The position numbers and the translations under genes were made by a program. The notes under the pieces are model-generated. The model was not told where the DNA came from. It ran no database searches and saw only the letters and a program-made list of their open reading frames with translations. A stretch of DNA of 64,000 nucleotides from Allocoleopsis franciscana PCC 7113 (GTDB lineage Bacteria; Cyanobacteriota; Cyanobacteriia; Cyanobacteriales; Coleofasciculaceae): assembly GCF_000317515.1 (NCBI RefSeq), contig NC_019738.1:2878001-2942000 (forward strand). Direction: 5' to 3'. Shown piece after piece: positions 8,018-15,651 of the stretch (positions within the stretch are counted from its first letter, which is position 1; each line of letters begins with the position of its first letter).

Positions 8018-8239
8018 TCAAAAGCCTTCTGAAGGTTTACCGTATTTGGCGTAAACCTGCTGAGGGGTGGCGGGCATGACGTTGCAGTATTCTTCGCTAC
8101 CGTTTCTCTTACCGATAGGAGCTTCGTACCCACAGACAAACTCGGCTGTGCCGTCCGAGAAGATATAAGCTCCACTGTAGTAGCCTGCTTGCTCAGGATT
8201 TCCAAAGGTTTCTTTGATGATTTTGGTTTGGCGCATCAT
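8018..8239 (-). CDS. Small hypothetical protein
   Basis: This 73-residue protein starts MMRQTKIIKETFGNPEQAGYYSGAY and continues IFSDGTAEFVCGYEAPIGKR and CNVMPATPQQVYAKYGKPSEGF. It is rich in glycine and aromatic residues and has no membrane segment. The sequence looks like real coding, and it is followed after four bases by the start of the next small gene, which supports a two-gene unit. The family is unknown to me. Confidence 0.6.
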   Translation of the reverse strand: MMRQTKIIKETFGNPEQAGYYSGAYIFSDGTAEFVCGYEAPIGKRNGSEEYCNVMPATPQQVYAKYGKPSEGF

Positions 8240-8682
8240 TAAAAATACACTTTTCCTATTAAATATAGGTATAAAGTTTAAGCATGATTGAATTATATCT
8301 CATAATCTGTTGCTTTCTTGAAAAATACCTAATGGAAAAATGATTATTGTCACAAATTGACCTATATTCCTTGTGTACATCTTGAAATTCCATTCTGACA
8401 GGTCATTTTATAGAAGGTGAATAACACTTAATCCAACATCTTAACCCTAAACCTCAATTTAATTAAGATTTCTTAACATTTTTTCCGCCCTAGTGCAGTT
8501 TAAAAAGTATTTTTCTGTCTAAAGGAAGAACGAATATAGGCAAGTTTACCTCATGATAGATATAGATATCTTTGTGTGAAAGTCACTCTATCTTTGGGAT
8601 AGAACATCTCTATCTAAACATCTAAACCCAATAAATCCATTGGGCTTTATTTACTTCTACTTCTATAAACTAGGATTTAACA
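8240..8682. other. AT-rich divergent intergenic region
   Basis: This separates two divergently transcribed units, so it should hold both promoters. It is very AT-rich. No structured RNA or palindromic operator was identified with confidence. Confidence 0.4.
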
Positions 8683-9468
8683 ATGCCTGACTCCATCAAA
8701 ACACCTGACTCCATCAAAACTAAAATCAATAACGACCTTCAAAAAGCCCAAGAAGAAGGGAAGTTGCGTGCTGAGCGCATTCGGGAAATTGTCCAATCCG
8801 CCGTATCGCAAACAACTTCTGAGTTTAAAGAAGGTTCTACCGAAATTCGCGCAACGGTTAGAGACGCTATCTCTACCGTTATTGAAAGTCTGAGAGAAAA
8901 GGGAGGAGAACTGAAAGACGAGATTACCGCTTCGATTGAAGGAGCGATTGAAGGCATGACTCAGGCTAAGCGCCAATCAATTGCTAAAACTCAATCCGAA
9001 ATCAAGCGGCTACAAGCTCACATCGATGCTGAAGAAAATGAACTCCAAACTCAAATCGATCACGCTCTAGCTGATATCGGAGAAACAGGTAAAGACACAC
9101 CTCCTGATATTAAGGCTTCCATTGAATCGGCAATCAATGTCCTTCAGGACAGTGAGGAAGTATCTTTAATGAAAAAGCGTTATGCCCAATTGCAAGCACA
9201 ACTAGCTGTTGTTCAAGCTAATTTATCTGCACGATATGGGGAGCGCTACGACGAGGTGAAAAAGCATCTAGATGATGCAAGAACATGGTACGAACGTTCT
9301 CAACCTAAAGCAGAAGCCGCCGCTGAACAAGTCAAGCACAAGCGAATAGAGTTTGAGGACAAACTGGGTGAAGCGGGTGCCGCTCTGGCTAGGAGAGAAC
9401 AACGTGTCAAACAACTCCTGAAGGAACTATGGCAATCTATCACTGAGTCGCCTGAGGCTAAAAAATAA
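8683..9468 (+). CDS. Long coiled-coil protein, possibly stress-related
   Basis: This 261-residue protein has no membrane segment and is almost entirely charged amphipathic helix: IREIVQSAVSQTTSEFKEGSTEIRATVRDAIS, GAIEGMTQAKRQSIAKTQSEIKRLQ, and KKRYAQLQAQLAVVQANL. The N-terminus contains a short tandem duplication (PDSIKTPDSIKT). The 11-residue-like periodicity resembles apolipoprotein or LEA-like helices that lie on membranes, but that is an inference. It has its own strong terminator at 9500-9550 and neighbours a Pmp3 and a holin-like gene. Such genes often respond to salt or desiccation. Confidence 0.7.
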   Translation: MPDSIKTPDSIKTKINNDLQKAQEEGKLRAERIREIVQSAVSQTTSEFKEGSTEIRATVRDAISTVIESLREKGGELKDEITASIEGAIEGMTQAKRQSIAKTQSEIKRLQAHIDAEENELQTQIDHALADIGETGKDTPPDIKASIESAINVLQDSEEVSLMKKRYAQLQAQLAVVQANLSARYGERYDEVKKHLDDARTWYERSQPKAEAAAEQVKHKRIEFEDKLGEAGAALARREQRVKQLLKELWQSITESPEAKK

Positions 9469-9499
9469 TATTATTCCCTTTGGAATGGAATCGAAATAA

Positions 9500-9550
9500 A
9501 AATAAACTCCCAGTCACACATTACTTACTTGGTGGACTGGGAGTTTATTT
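9500..9550 (+). terminator. Rho-independent-like terminator
   Basis: A 16-base arm at 9500-9515 (AAATAAACTCCCAGTC) is perfectly complementary to 9535-9550, with a 19-base loop. It lies 32 bases after the coiled-coil gene. The A/T ends give a U-run on the plus strand. Confidence 0.85.
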
Positions 9551-9724
9551 CAGTGAACGTAAATAAAACTACAGTTACAGTTACAGTTGGGTAAAGTGGA
9601 CTGACAGTGAGGCGGCAGCTATTATCGCTATCTCTACAAAACAAAACAGAAAGAATTAAGCTGAAGCTGCCGCTAAGGAAAGGAGACCGTCTTTACTCGA
9701 TGCTACCGCGTTACTTTAGTTACC

Positions 9725-9916
9725 TTACTGAAAACCTGTTTCTCTTGCGACTTGTTCTTCATGTTTGACAATCACCCAAATGGCATGAATGCTACCAGGC
9801 AGGACTCCTAGCAGAGTCAGCAAGATATTAATCAGCAACGTCGGTCCCACTCCAACTGTCGTGAAAACAGCTACCGGGGGAAGAAATAAAGCAATGATAA
9901 TTCTGAGTAAATTCAT
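9725..9916 (-). CDS. Pmp3/YqaE family small membrane protein
   Basis: This 63-residue protein consists of two transmembrane helices, MNLLRIIIALFLPPVAVFTTVGVG and LLINILLTLLGVLPGSIHAIWVIV. They carry the family signatures FLPPVAVF and LLGVLPGxIHA. Pmp3 (UPF0057) proteins help maintain membrane potential and ion balance and are commonly induced by salt or cold. The gene is convergent with the coiled-coil gene. Length is normal for the family, apart from a short charged tail (KHEEQVARETGFQ). Confidence 0.92.
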   Translation of the reverse strand: MNLLRIIIALFLPPVAVFTTVGVGPTLLINILLTLLGVLPGSIHAIWVIVKHEEQVARETGFQ

Positions 9917-10532
9917 ATTGTTTCTCTGGGGTTTTACTAAACTGACGAAAAAGTAGGAGGTGTGAAGGCTGAAAAAATTGCTCTCCAGATTTGGAATACA
10001 AATGCAATAAATCCGGAGTCATAGATTCAGATTTTATCCTTCATTTTTCAACCTGCTGTTTACTTTATCTCAATTATGCTAAATAAACTAGGTGATAACC
10101 TCCACCCTAAGGATTATTCGCGAATTAAGAAATTTGAGAACAACTAGATTATTTGTTGAAGAGCAATTTTGTAGGATGAGTATTGGGATTTACAGATAAA
10201 AATCAGCGAAACGTCTATGTGCATGATTGAATCATAGATCGGATAGCTCTAAGTAGCTTCCTTCTTTTCAAGGGTTATCACCTCTTCTCTTAGGTTTGAG
10301 TTCAATTGTTCGGTTTTCTTTACTAATACAGGTTCTGTTTTACACCTCAATCAACTGTTGCACTACGTTAGTTTAATGTTGAGTTAGGTGATTTTGTTAA
10401 ACAAAGTAACAATTCAATTATTTCCTAGGAAATCTATCTCTGTAGAGAGGACTGAGCCTATCTAATCATCGAGAATCGAAATAGTCCAACTTTAATTAGA
10501 AACTTACTGTCTGTAAATTTGAGGAAAAAACT
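9917..10532. other. Divergent intergenic region, no gene seen
   Basis: This carries the promoters of the divergent Pmp3 and holin-like genes. It is AT-rich with several short T-runs. No conserved RNA motif was recognised. Confidence 0.4.
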
Positions 10533-10991
10533 ATGCTTGGAACATTTTTTACATTATTAGCAACGGCGCTTAGCTTACTGGTTGTTGATTTAGTTGTTCC
10601 GGGAGTTGATCTGGCAACGTTTCCCGCTGCGTTGATTGCTGCTGCGGTGCTTGGAGGAGTTAACTCTTCTGTTAAGCCGATTCTGTCAGCGCTATCAATG
10701 CCATTAAACTTTGTCAGCCTGGGAGCATTTTCAATAGTTGTTAACGGACTCTGCTTTTGGCTAGCGTCACTCTTCGTACCTGGATTTAGGGTGAGTGGTT
10801 TATTAGCGTTTATCCTAGGCCCCATCATCTTGTCTTTTGTGAACACGTTCTTGAGCAATTACTTTGCTGAAAAGAACCCCGAACTCAAGATTGGTGGTGT
10901 TTCAAGCAACACTAATCAGTTGGACGCGGCACGGAATTCTGAAGTTAAGATGGAAGTGGCTCAGAAAAATCCTAACAAAGTTGAAGCATAA
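10533..10991 (+). CDS. Phage-holin family 4 (YvlD-like) membrane protein
   Basis: This 152-residue protein has four hydrophobic segments: TFFTLLATALSLLVVDLVVPG, ALIAAAVLGGVNSSVKPIL, NFVSLGAFSIVVNGLCFWLASLFVPGF, and LLAFILGPIILSFVNTFLS. The GxxNxxxKPIL and PGF patterns are typical of the Phage_holin_4_2/YvlD family. In non-phage settings these are small stress- or envelope-related membrane proteins, not lysis factors, and no phage gene is nearby. The last 40 residues are polar and variable. Confidence 0.85.
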   Translation: MLGTFFTLLATALSLLVVDLVVPGVDLATFPAALIAAAVLGGVNSSVKPILSALSMPLNFVSLGAFSIVVNGLCFWLASLFVPGFRVSGLLAFILGPIILSFVNTFLSNYFAEKNPELKIGGVSSNTNQLDAARNSEVKMEVAQKNPNKVEA

Positions 10992-11220
10992 TCTGAGCTA
11001 TCAAGAAATACTCAATCCATAGATTCAGTTGAGGAGCAAGTAGTAATACTTGCTCTGTTGTTATTTAGTTATTATTTAATTTATAGACGTTAATGATTCA
11101 ATTTGGGGCACCTTTCGGCTGGTGCATCCCCATCAGGGGCAAACCTGAGATTAAACTTATTTCTAAGGAATAATTGACAAAAAAACTAAAATGTGAATTA
11201 AATGTGCTTTGTTAGCTCTG

Positions 11221-11336
11221 ATATCAATTCTTTTTAATCTTGCAATGATTAAACCCCCCATGGCTGCTGTCCCCTCTTACCAAGGGAGGAACTACAGGGG
11301 GAGCAAATAGAGAGTAACATCCCGGAGAATTGGTAT
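11221..11336. repeat. MITE-like element, TIR ATAYCAATTC (copy 1 of 3)
   Basis: ATATCAATTC at 11221-11230 is inverted, with one mismatch, at 11327-11336 (GAATTGGTAT). The interior carries the C-run/G-run hairpin typical of the other two copies in this window (37870-37972 and 63361-63579). It lies in the 540-base gap between the holin-like gene and the first SDR. The rest of that gap shows no gene. Confidence 0.6.
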
Positions 11337-11535
11337 AAGGGTATCTTTTTCTTTCTATCGCCAGATATAGCAGGGGACGTTAATTAGTGGTTAAACTATA
11401 TAAAGATATATAGTACTTGAATAAAACCTACAAAAAGTTAAAAAAGCTTGAGTTAGGCGTATTTTTAGGCTACTTTTTCAAAGTTTGCCTTTTCTGCGTG
11501 GGTTTCTTGCTTTAATAAAATATCAACAGAAAGAG

Positions 11536-12399
11536 ATGACATTAGCAAAAACAACGAAGCCAACACCGAAACAGAAGCAAAGTTCTGGCAGTAAATCGGA
11601 CATGATGCAGCAAAAACACATTGATGAGTTGAAGGATACATTAACAGCTCAGGGGAGGGGCAAGTTATGTAACAAGGTAGCGTTGATTGTTGGTGGAGAT
11701 AGTGGGATAGGGCGTGCAGTGGCTATCGCATTTGCCAAAGAAGAAGCTGATATCGCGATCATCTACCGCAATGCTAGGGAAGATGCCAAAAAAACCCAAA
11801 CAATGGTAGAGGAACAGGGGCGCTCCTGCCTTTTGATTGGCGGTGATGTTGAAGATGAACAATTCTGCCAGCAGGCCGTACAAAAAGCTATTGATCAGTT
11901 TGGCAAAATTGATATTTTGGTGAATAATGCCGCTGAACAGCAGTCGCCAAAAAGTCCAGAAAACATCAGCATTGACGAGCTAGAGCGTACTTTACAAAGT
12001 AATCTCTGCCCGATGTTTTATATGACTAATGCCGCACTTCCTTACCTCCAAGAGGGAAGTACTATCATCAACACCACCTCTGTAACTGCATCCCAAGGTA
12101 ACCAACAATCCTTAAACTATACCTCTAACAAGGGAGCCATTCTGACCTTTACTCGTTCCTTATCTCAATCATTGCAAGATAAAGGAATTCGAGTTAACGG
12201 TGTTGCACCTGGCCCTGTCTGGACAATGCTGGTTCCTTCTAATTTATCCGCTGATAGAGTTAAATCAATCGGCGATAAGATGCCAATGGGAGTAGAGAGT
12301 CACCCCGAAGAAATTGCCCAAAGTGTGGTCTTTTTAGCCTCAGAGGAGGCTTCTTACATGGCAGGTCAAGTACTGTTTACCCAAAGTATGCCCTGTTAA
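11536..12399 (+). CDS. Short-chain dehydrogenase/reductase, possibly decaying copy
   Basis: The start is ATG 11536 (287 residues); an upstream TTG at 11485 is unlikely. It is an SDR with the Rossmann motif VGGDSGIGRAVAIAF, NNAAEQ, the SDR serine region INTTSVTASQG and YTSNKGA with Tyr and Lys. It then has GIRVNGVAPGPVWT. It belongs to the YghA/glucose-1-dehydrogenase-like group and shares most of its sequence with the next gene (12772-13641). The usual end, GGxxxxxNGG, is replaced by GQVLFTQSMPC, so it has lost the last conserved turn and may be less active. Its substrate is unknown. Confidence 0.85.
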   Translation: MTLAKTTKPTPKQKQSSGSKSDMMQQKHIDELKDTLTAQGRGKLCNKVALIVGGDSGIGRAVAIAFAKEEADIAIIYRNAREDAKKTQTMVEEQGRSCLLIGGDVEDEQFCQQAVQKAIDQFGKIDILVNNAAEQQSPKSPENISIDELERTLQSNLCPMFYMTNAALPYLQEGSTIINTTSVTASQGNQQSLNYTSNKGAILTFTRSLSQSLQDKGIRVNGVAPGPVWTMLVPSNLSADRVKSIGDKMPMGVESHPEEIAQSVVFLASEEASYMAGQVLFTQSMPC

Positions 12400-12473
12400 T
12401 CGGCTTTTCCTGGCAAATTCTTGTGTTCTAATTTAGAAACTATCCCTAAAAAATAACTGACACAGTAAAGCTA

Positions 12474-12504
12474 CACCCACTCAATCTGTGGGTGATTTTT
12501 TATT
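12474..12504 (+). terminator. Terminator after first SDR
   Basis: CACCCAC (12474-12480) and GTGGGTG (12488-12494) form a 7-bp stem with a 7-base loop, followed by ATTTTTTATTT. It is 75 bases downstream of the SDR stop. The remaining 12505-12771 shows no gene and should hold the promoter of the second SDR. Confidence 0.85.
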
Positions 12505-12771
12505 TCTTATCTCTTGTTAGATTTATATTGAGTCATCTGATACCCCATCTGTCTACTGAATACCCGACATCTTTTAGGATTTTGGAAATATTTCATGACA
12601 TTAAATTGTAAGGGTCATTACTGAGGTTGTTAATAAAAACCTAGCCTAAAGGCATAGCTCAAACTTCTTTCTAATGACGCAAGAACTAAGCGCCACTTCT
12701 TTCTAACGTGTTAGAGGTTTGAAAAAACCATACAGACCCTGAAAATTAATAGGCAAAAAAAGTAAAAAACT

Positions 12772-13641
12772 ATGACTCAAGCTAAACAAAAACAGGAATT
12801 ACAACCACCGCAACACCAAGATCAGCGACCGGGTAGCGAATCTAAAATGACACCCAAACCCCAGGCACAGGGTTCTAATTACCGGGCAGCGGGGAAATTA
12901 GAAGGCAAAGTGGCACTGATTACGGGTGGCGATAGCGGAATTGGTCGTTCAGTCGCAATCCTTTACGCTAAAGAAGGAGCCGATGTAGCAATCATGTACC
13001 TCAGCGAAGACAAGGATGCAGAGGAAACGAAGCGACTGGTGGAAGCTGAAGGCAAGCGCTGTGTGATGCTCAAGGGGGATGTAGGAGACGAGCAGTTCTG
13101 CCAACAAGCGGTGCAGCAAACGGTTCAGGAGTTGGGACAGCTAGATATCCTGATTAACAACGCAGCAGAACAGCATCCCCAAGAGAGCATTGAGAAGATT
13201 ACTGCCGAGCAACTAGAGCGCACCTTCCGAACCAATATTTTTGGTATGTTTTTTATGGCCAAAGCGGCTCTACCCCACCTGAAGGAAGGTAGTGCCATCA
13301 TCAATACCACGTCTGTCACTGCCTACAAAGGCAATCCTCAACTGTTGGACTACTCTTCTACTAAGGGTGCAATTGTTGCCTTTACTCGTTCTCTATCAAA
13401 ATCCTTAGTTGAGAAGAAAATTCGCGTGAATGGTGTGGCTCCCGGCCCCATCTGGACTCCCTTAATTCCCTCCACATTTCCTGAGGAAAAGGTGGAGAGC
13501 TTTGGCGCACAAGTACCCATGCACCGTGCTGGACAACCTGAAGAAGTTGCCCCTTGTTATGTATTCTTGGCTTCGGATGACTCTTCCTATATGTCAGGTC
13601 AAATTCTCCATCCCAATGGTGGTGAAGTCGTGAACGCCTAG
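12772..13641 (+). CDS. Short-chain dehydrogenase/reductase (YghA-like)
   Basis: This 289-residue SDR starts at ATG 12772. A polar N-terminal extension of about 40 residues, rich in Gln and Pro, precedes the Rossmann fold. Seen: ITGGDSGIGRSVAILYAKEGADV, INNAAEQHP, NTTSVTAYKGN, YSSTKGAIVAFTRSLS with the catalytic Tyr and Lys, VNGVAPGPIWTPLIPS, and a complete C-terminus, SGQILHPNGGEVVNA. It is probably an NAD(P)-dependent general-stress oxidoreductase. It is a tandem paralogue of the preceding gene, but each has its own terminator, so they appear to be separate units. Confidence 0.93.
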   Translation: MTQAKQKQELQPPQHQDQRPGSESKMTPKPQAQGSNYRAAGKLEGKVALITGGDSGIGRSVAILYAKEGADVAIMYLSEDKDAEETKRLVEAEGKRCVMLKGDVGDEQFCQQAVQQTVQELGQLDILINNAAEQHPQESIEKITAEQLERTFRTNIFGMFFMAKAALPHLKEGSAIINTTSVTAYKGNPQLLDYSSTKGAIVAFTRSLSKSLVEKKIRVNGVAPGPIWTPLIPSTFPEEKVESFGAQVPMHRAGQPEEVAPCYVFLASDDSSYMSGQILHPNGGEVVNA

Positions 13642-13658
13642 ATTATGAAGTACAGGAA

Positions 13659-13684
13659 CCTCTACGGTTAATAGAGGCTTCTTT
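13659..13684 (+). terminator. Probable terminator after second SDR
   Basis: CCTCTA (13659-13664) and TAGAGG (13672-13677) form a short hairpin followed by CTTCTTTAT. It is 18 bases after the SDR stop. It is weak but well placed. Confidence 0.55.
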
Positions 13685-13794
13685 ATATCCTTCTCTTAAT
13701 TGGATACAGTATCTTTCTAGGGGCGCACGGCTGTGAGCCTCTAGAGTTCTGTGTATCACACACAATTAAGCACCGTTGTACTATGAGACATAAA

Positions 13795-13886
13795 CAGGAC
13801 TTACGCAGAACCTCTATCTGTAGGGTGGGCATTGCCCACCATAACTCTACATGTAGTACTTAAATCATCAATTTGCGTAAGTCCTG
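13795..13886. mobile_element. 92-bp MITE with 13-bp perfect terminal inverted repeats
   Basis: CAGGACTTACGCA at 13795-13807 is perfectly inverted at 13874-13886. The same five bases, ATAAA, flank both sides (13790-13794 and 13887-13891), consistent with a target-site duplication. The interior contains a hairpin, GGTGGGCATTGCCCACC, at 13824-13840. There is no coding capacity, so it must have been moved by a transposase elsewhere. Confidence 0.8.
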
Positions 13887-13982
13887 ATAAAATAATCTAT
13901 TCAAGAACGTGGCTTACTGCGGAAATACCTGTGTTGTTGGTGTATTTAAGTGCAAAAAGCTCTGAGTTAAAATCAGTAAACG

Positions 13983-15071
13983 ATGGCTGAAAATTTTACA
14001 GGGGTAATTCTTTTTGCTAATGGTTTCCCAGCTCAAAACGTTCTTGTTCGCGTTTTCGATAAGGATGAACCAGGAACAGGAGATGACGATCTCACGATTG
14101 ACCCAGGTCGTTCTGATCGCGAAGGTAAGTTCACTGTTTATTTTGAACCCTCTCGTTACCTTGATTACCACATAGTAACGACAAAAGAACCCATTAACAT
14201 TCCTTGGGACTTGACACTGACTACGCGCCCACGACGCATCGCTGATATCACGGATATTTATCTGCCGTATTTAGAATTTCGCTACACCTTTAACGGTCGG
14301 CGTTGCGTTCATACTGCCTTTATGGGGCCATTTCAAACCGAGTTTCGTTTACCTGAAATCCCGGCATTTGACTTTAAACCCTCTCTGCATGGGTTCAAGT
14401 TTATCAACAACTTTTCCGGCTATCCAATCCCTTTTTCCATTCCTAATTTACCAGAGCTTTCGTCGGTTGGTAAAGCCTATGGACTTTGTGGAGGAATGTC
14501 TTCGGCGGTGTATGACTTTGTCCTGACGAATCGGCATATTCCTGCGGACATCAACACACCCGTTCAAGGCTCACCTTTACATCAATATCTCTATCGACGA
14601 CAGGTTGACACATTTGGAGCATTAGGTGAATATATTGCAAAGTTTGCTCAATGGATGGCGTTACCTGACGGTACAATTCTTGGCGTTTATAAGCGAACCT
14701 ATGATGAATTTGAGGAAATTCATGCCAAGCTGGATGACGGTAATGCGGTAGTATTGGGGCTGGTTTATATGACTGGTCTCGATAGTTTAAAAATTTGGAA
14801 CAATCATCAAGTTTTAGCCTATAGTTACTCAGAAGTTTCAGCGACCACCATCGATATCAATATCTACGATCCGAATTATCCCCAAAGGGATGATGTGATC
14901 ATTCGGATGGAAAGAATACCCGTTGGCACTACGTTTATTCCTGGTGTCCCCCCCCGTAAAAGAACTGTTTTAGGTTTTAAATGTTGCCAAAAAATAGGTA
15001 GTCTAAACAAGAATGTACGCGGTTTTTTTGCGATGCCTTATGTACCTGTAATGCCTCCATCGGGAATTTAA
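13983..15071 (+). CDS. Uncharacterised protein, beta-sandwich plus cysteine-peptidase-like domain
   Basis: This 362-residue protein has no signal peptide. Residues 1-90 (FTGVILFANGFPAQNVLVRVFDKDEPGTGDDDL, then DREGKFTVYF) look like a transthyretin/CNA-B-like beta-sandwich. From about residue 150, YGLCGGMSSAVYDF resembles the nucleophile helix of papain-fold enzymes. WNNHQVLAYSY (about residue 272) offers a histidine, and INIYDPNYPQRDD (about residue 290) an Asp/Asn. This Cys-His-Asp order fits a C39-like peptidase or transglutaminase fold, but this is inference. It stands alone between a MITE and an ArsR gene. It could be an effector or a remodelling enzyme. Confidence 0.6.
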   Translation: MAENFTGVILFANGFPAQNVLVRVFDKDEPGTGDDDLTIDPGRSDREGKFTVYFEPSRYLDYHIVTTKEPINIPWDLTLTTRPRRIADITDIYLPYLEFRYTFNGRRCVHTAFMGPFQTEFRLPEIPAFDFKPSLHGFKFINNFSGYPIPFSIPNLPELSSVGKAYGLCGGMSSAVYDFVLTNRHIPADINTPVQGSPLHQYLYRRQVDTFGALGEYIAKFAQWMALPDGTILGVYKRTYDEFEEIHAKLDDGNAVVLGLVYMTGLDSLKIWNNHQVLAYSYSEVSATTIDINIYDPNYPQRDDVIIRMERIPVGTTFIPGVPPRKRTVLGFKCCQKIGSLNKNVRGFFAMPYVPVMPPSGI

Positions 15072-15085
15072 AATCATCTACATAG

Positions 15086-15430
15086 CTAAAATTTTTTGAA
15101 GGTATCGAGTAGTTCTAACTGTTGAGATTTTTCCTCTAGTTTTACAGCCAATTGATCGCAGACGACCCTACACAACTCAAAAATGGTCAAGTCAGCAATC
15201 TGATAAAATACGCTGACTCCCTGAGGTTGACGAACCACAATCCCCGCTTGAGTCAAAATTTTCAAGTGTTTCGAGACATTCGCCTGTCCTAGTCCTGTGG
15301 CTTCGATAATATCGGTAACATTTTTGGTGCCATCTTTGAGGCAGCATAAAATCTGAAGCCGACTGACCTCAGACAAAACCTTAAAATAGTCAGCCATCTG
15401 GGTAAGGGCTGTTGGGGAAATCTGTGACAT
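15086..15430 (-). CDS. ArsR/SmtB-family transcriptional regulator
   Basis: The start is ATG 15428-15430 (114 residues). It is a single winged helix domain: ADYFKVLSEVSRLQILCCLKDG, VTDIIEATGLGQANVSKHLKILTQAGIV as recognition helix, and a wing at VRQPQGVSVFYQIAD. Cysteines lie in the second helix (ILCCL) and in the last helix (FELCRVVCDQL). Such a pair is the arrangement used by persulfide-sensing BigR/SqrR-like regulators; metal ligand motifs of SmtB (ELCVCDL) are not seen. The sensing role is an inference. It probably controls itself through the inverted repeat at 15466-15490. Confidence 0.88.
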   Translation of the reverse strand: MSQISPTALTQMADYFKVLSEVSRLQILCCLKDGTKNVTDIIEATGLGQANVSKHLKILTQAGIVVRQPQGVSVFYQIADLTIFELCRVVCDQLAVKLEEKSQQLELLDTFKKF

Positions 15431-15465
15431 CAATCCTGAATTTTTATCAACTCATGTATAGTTAA

Positions 15466-15490
15466 AATATTACCATATAGTGATAATGTT
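15466..15490. promoter_or_regulatory. Probable ArsR operator
   Basis: AATATTACCA and TGATAATGTT, separated by five bases, form an inverted repeat with 8 of 10 matching positions. It lies 36 bases upstream of the arsR-like start codon, where a self-repressing operator would be expected. Confidence 0.6.
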
Positions 15491-15578
15491 ATAATTAATC
15501 GGCGGAATATGTGTTGCTTCTGAAGTCGTTTACAAATGCAGAATGGGTGTTCATCAAAAGTTATAAAACGACAAAATA

Positions 15579-15602
15579 GGGACACGATGCTTAGCGTGCC
15601 CC
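15579..15602 (-). terminator. Probable terminator of the giant coiled-coil gene
   Basis: GGGACACG and CGTGCCCC form a hairpin. Read on the minus strand it is followed by TATTTTGTCGTTTTA. It lies about 50 bases past the stop of the minus-strand gene at 15652. A similar sequence may be a dispersed repeat. Confidence 0.5.
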
Positions 15603-15651
15603 TACCCGTAACTATGCTGTAACTCAATTGAAAACTACTATCGTCAATGGC

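Noticed and set aside
10533-10991. Prophage interpretation of the holin-like gene
   Set aside because: No endolysin, integrase or structural phage gene is near, and the YvlD-like family is commonly chromosomal.
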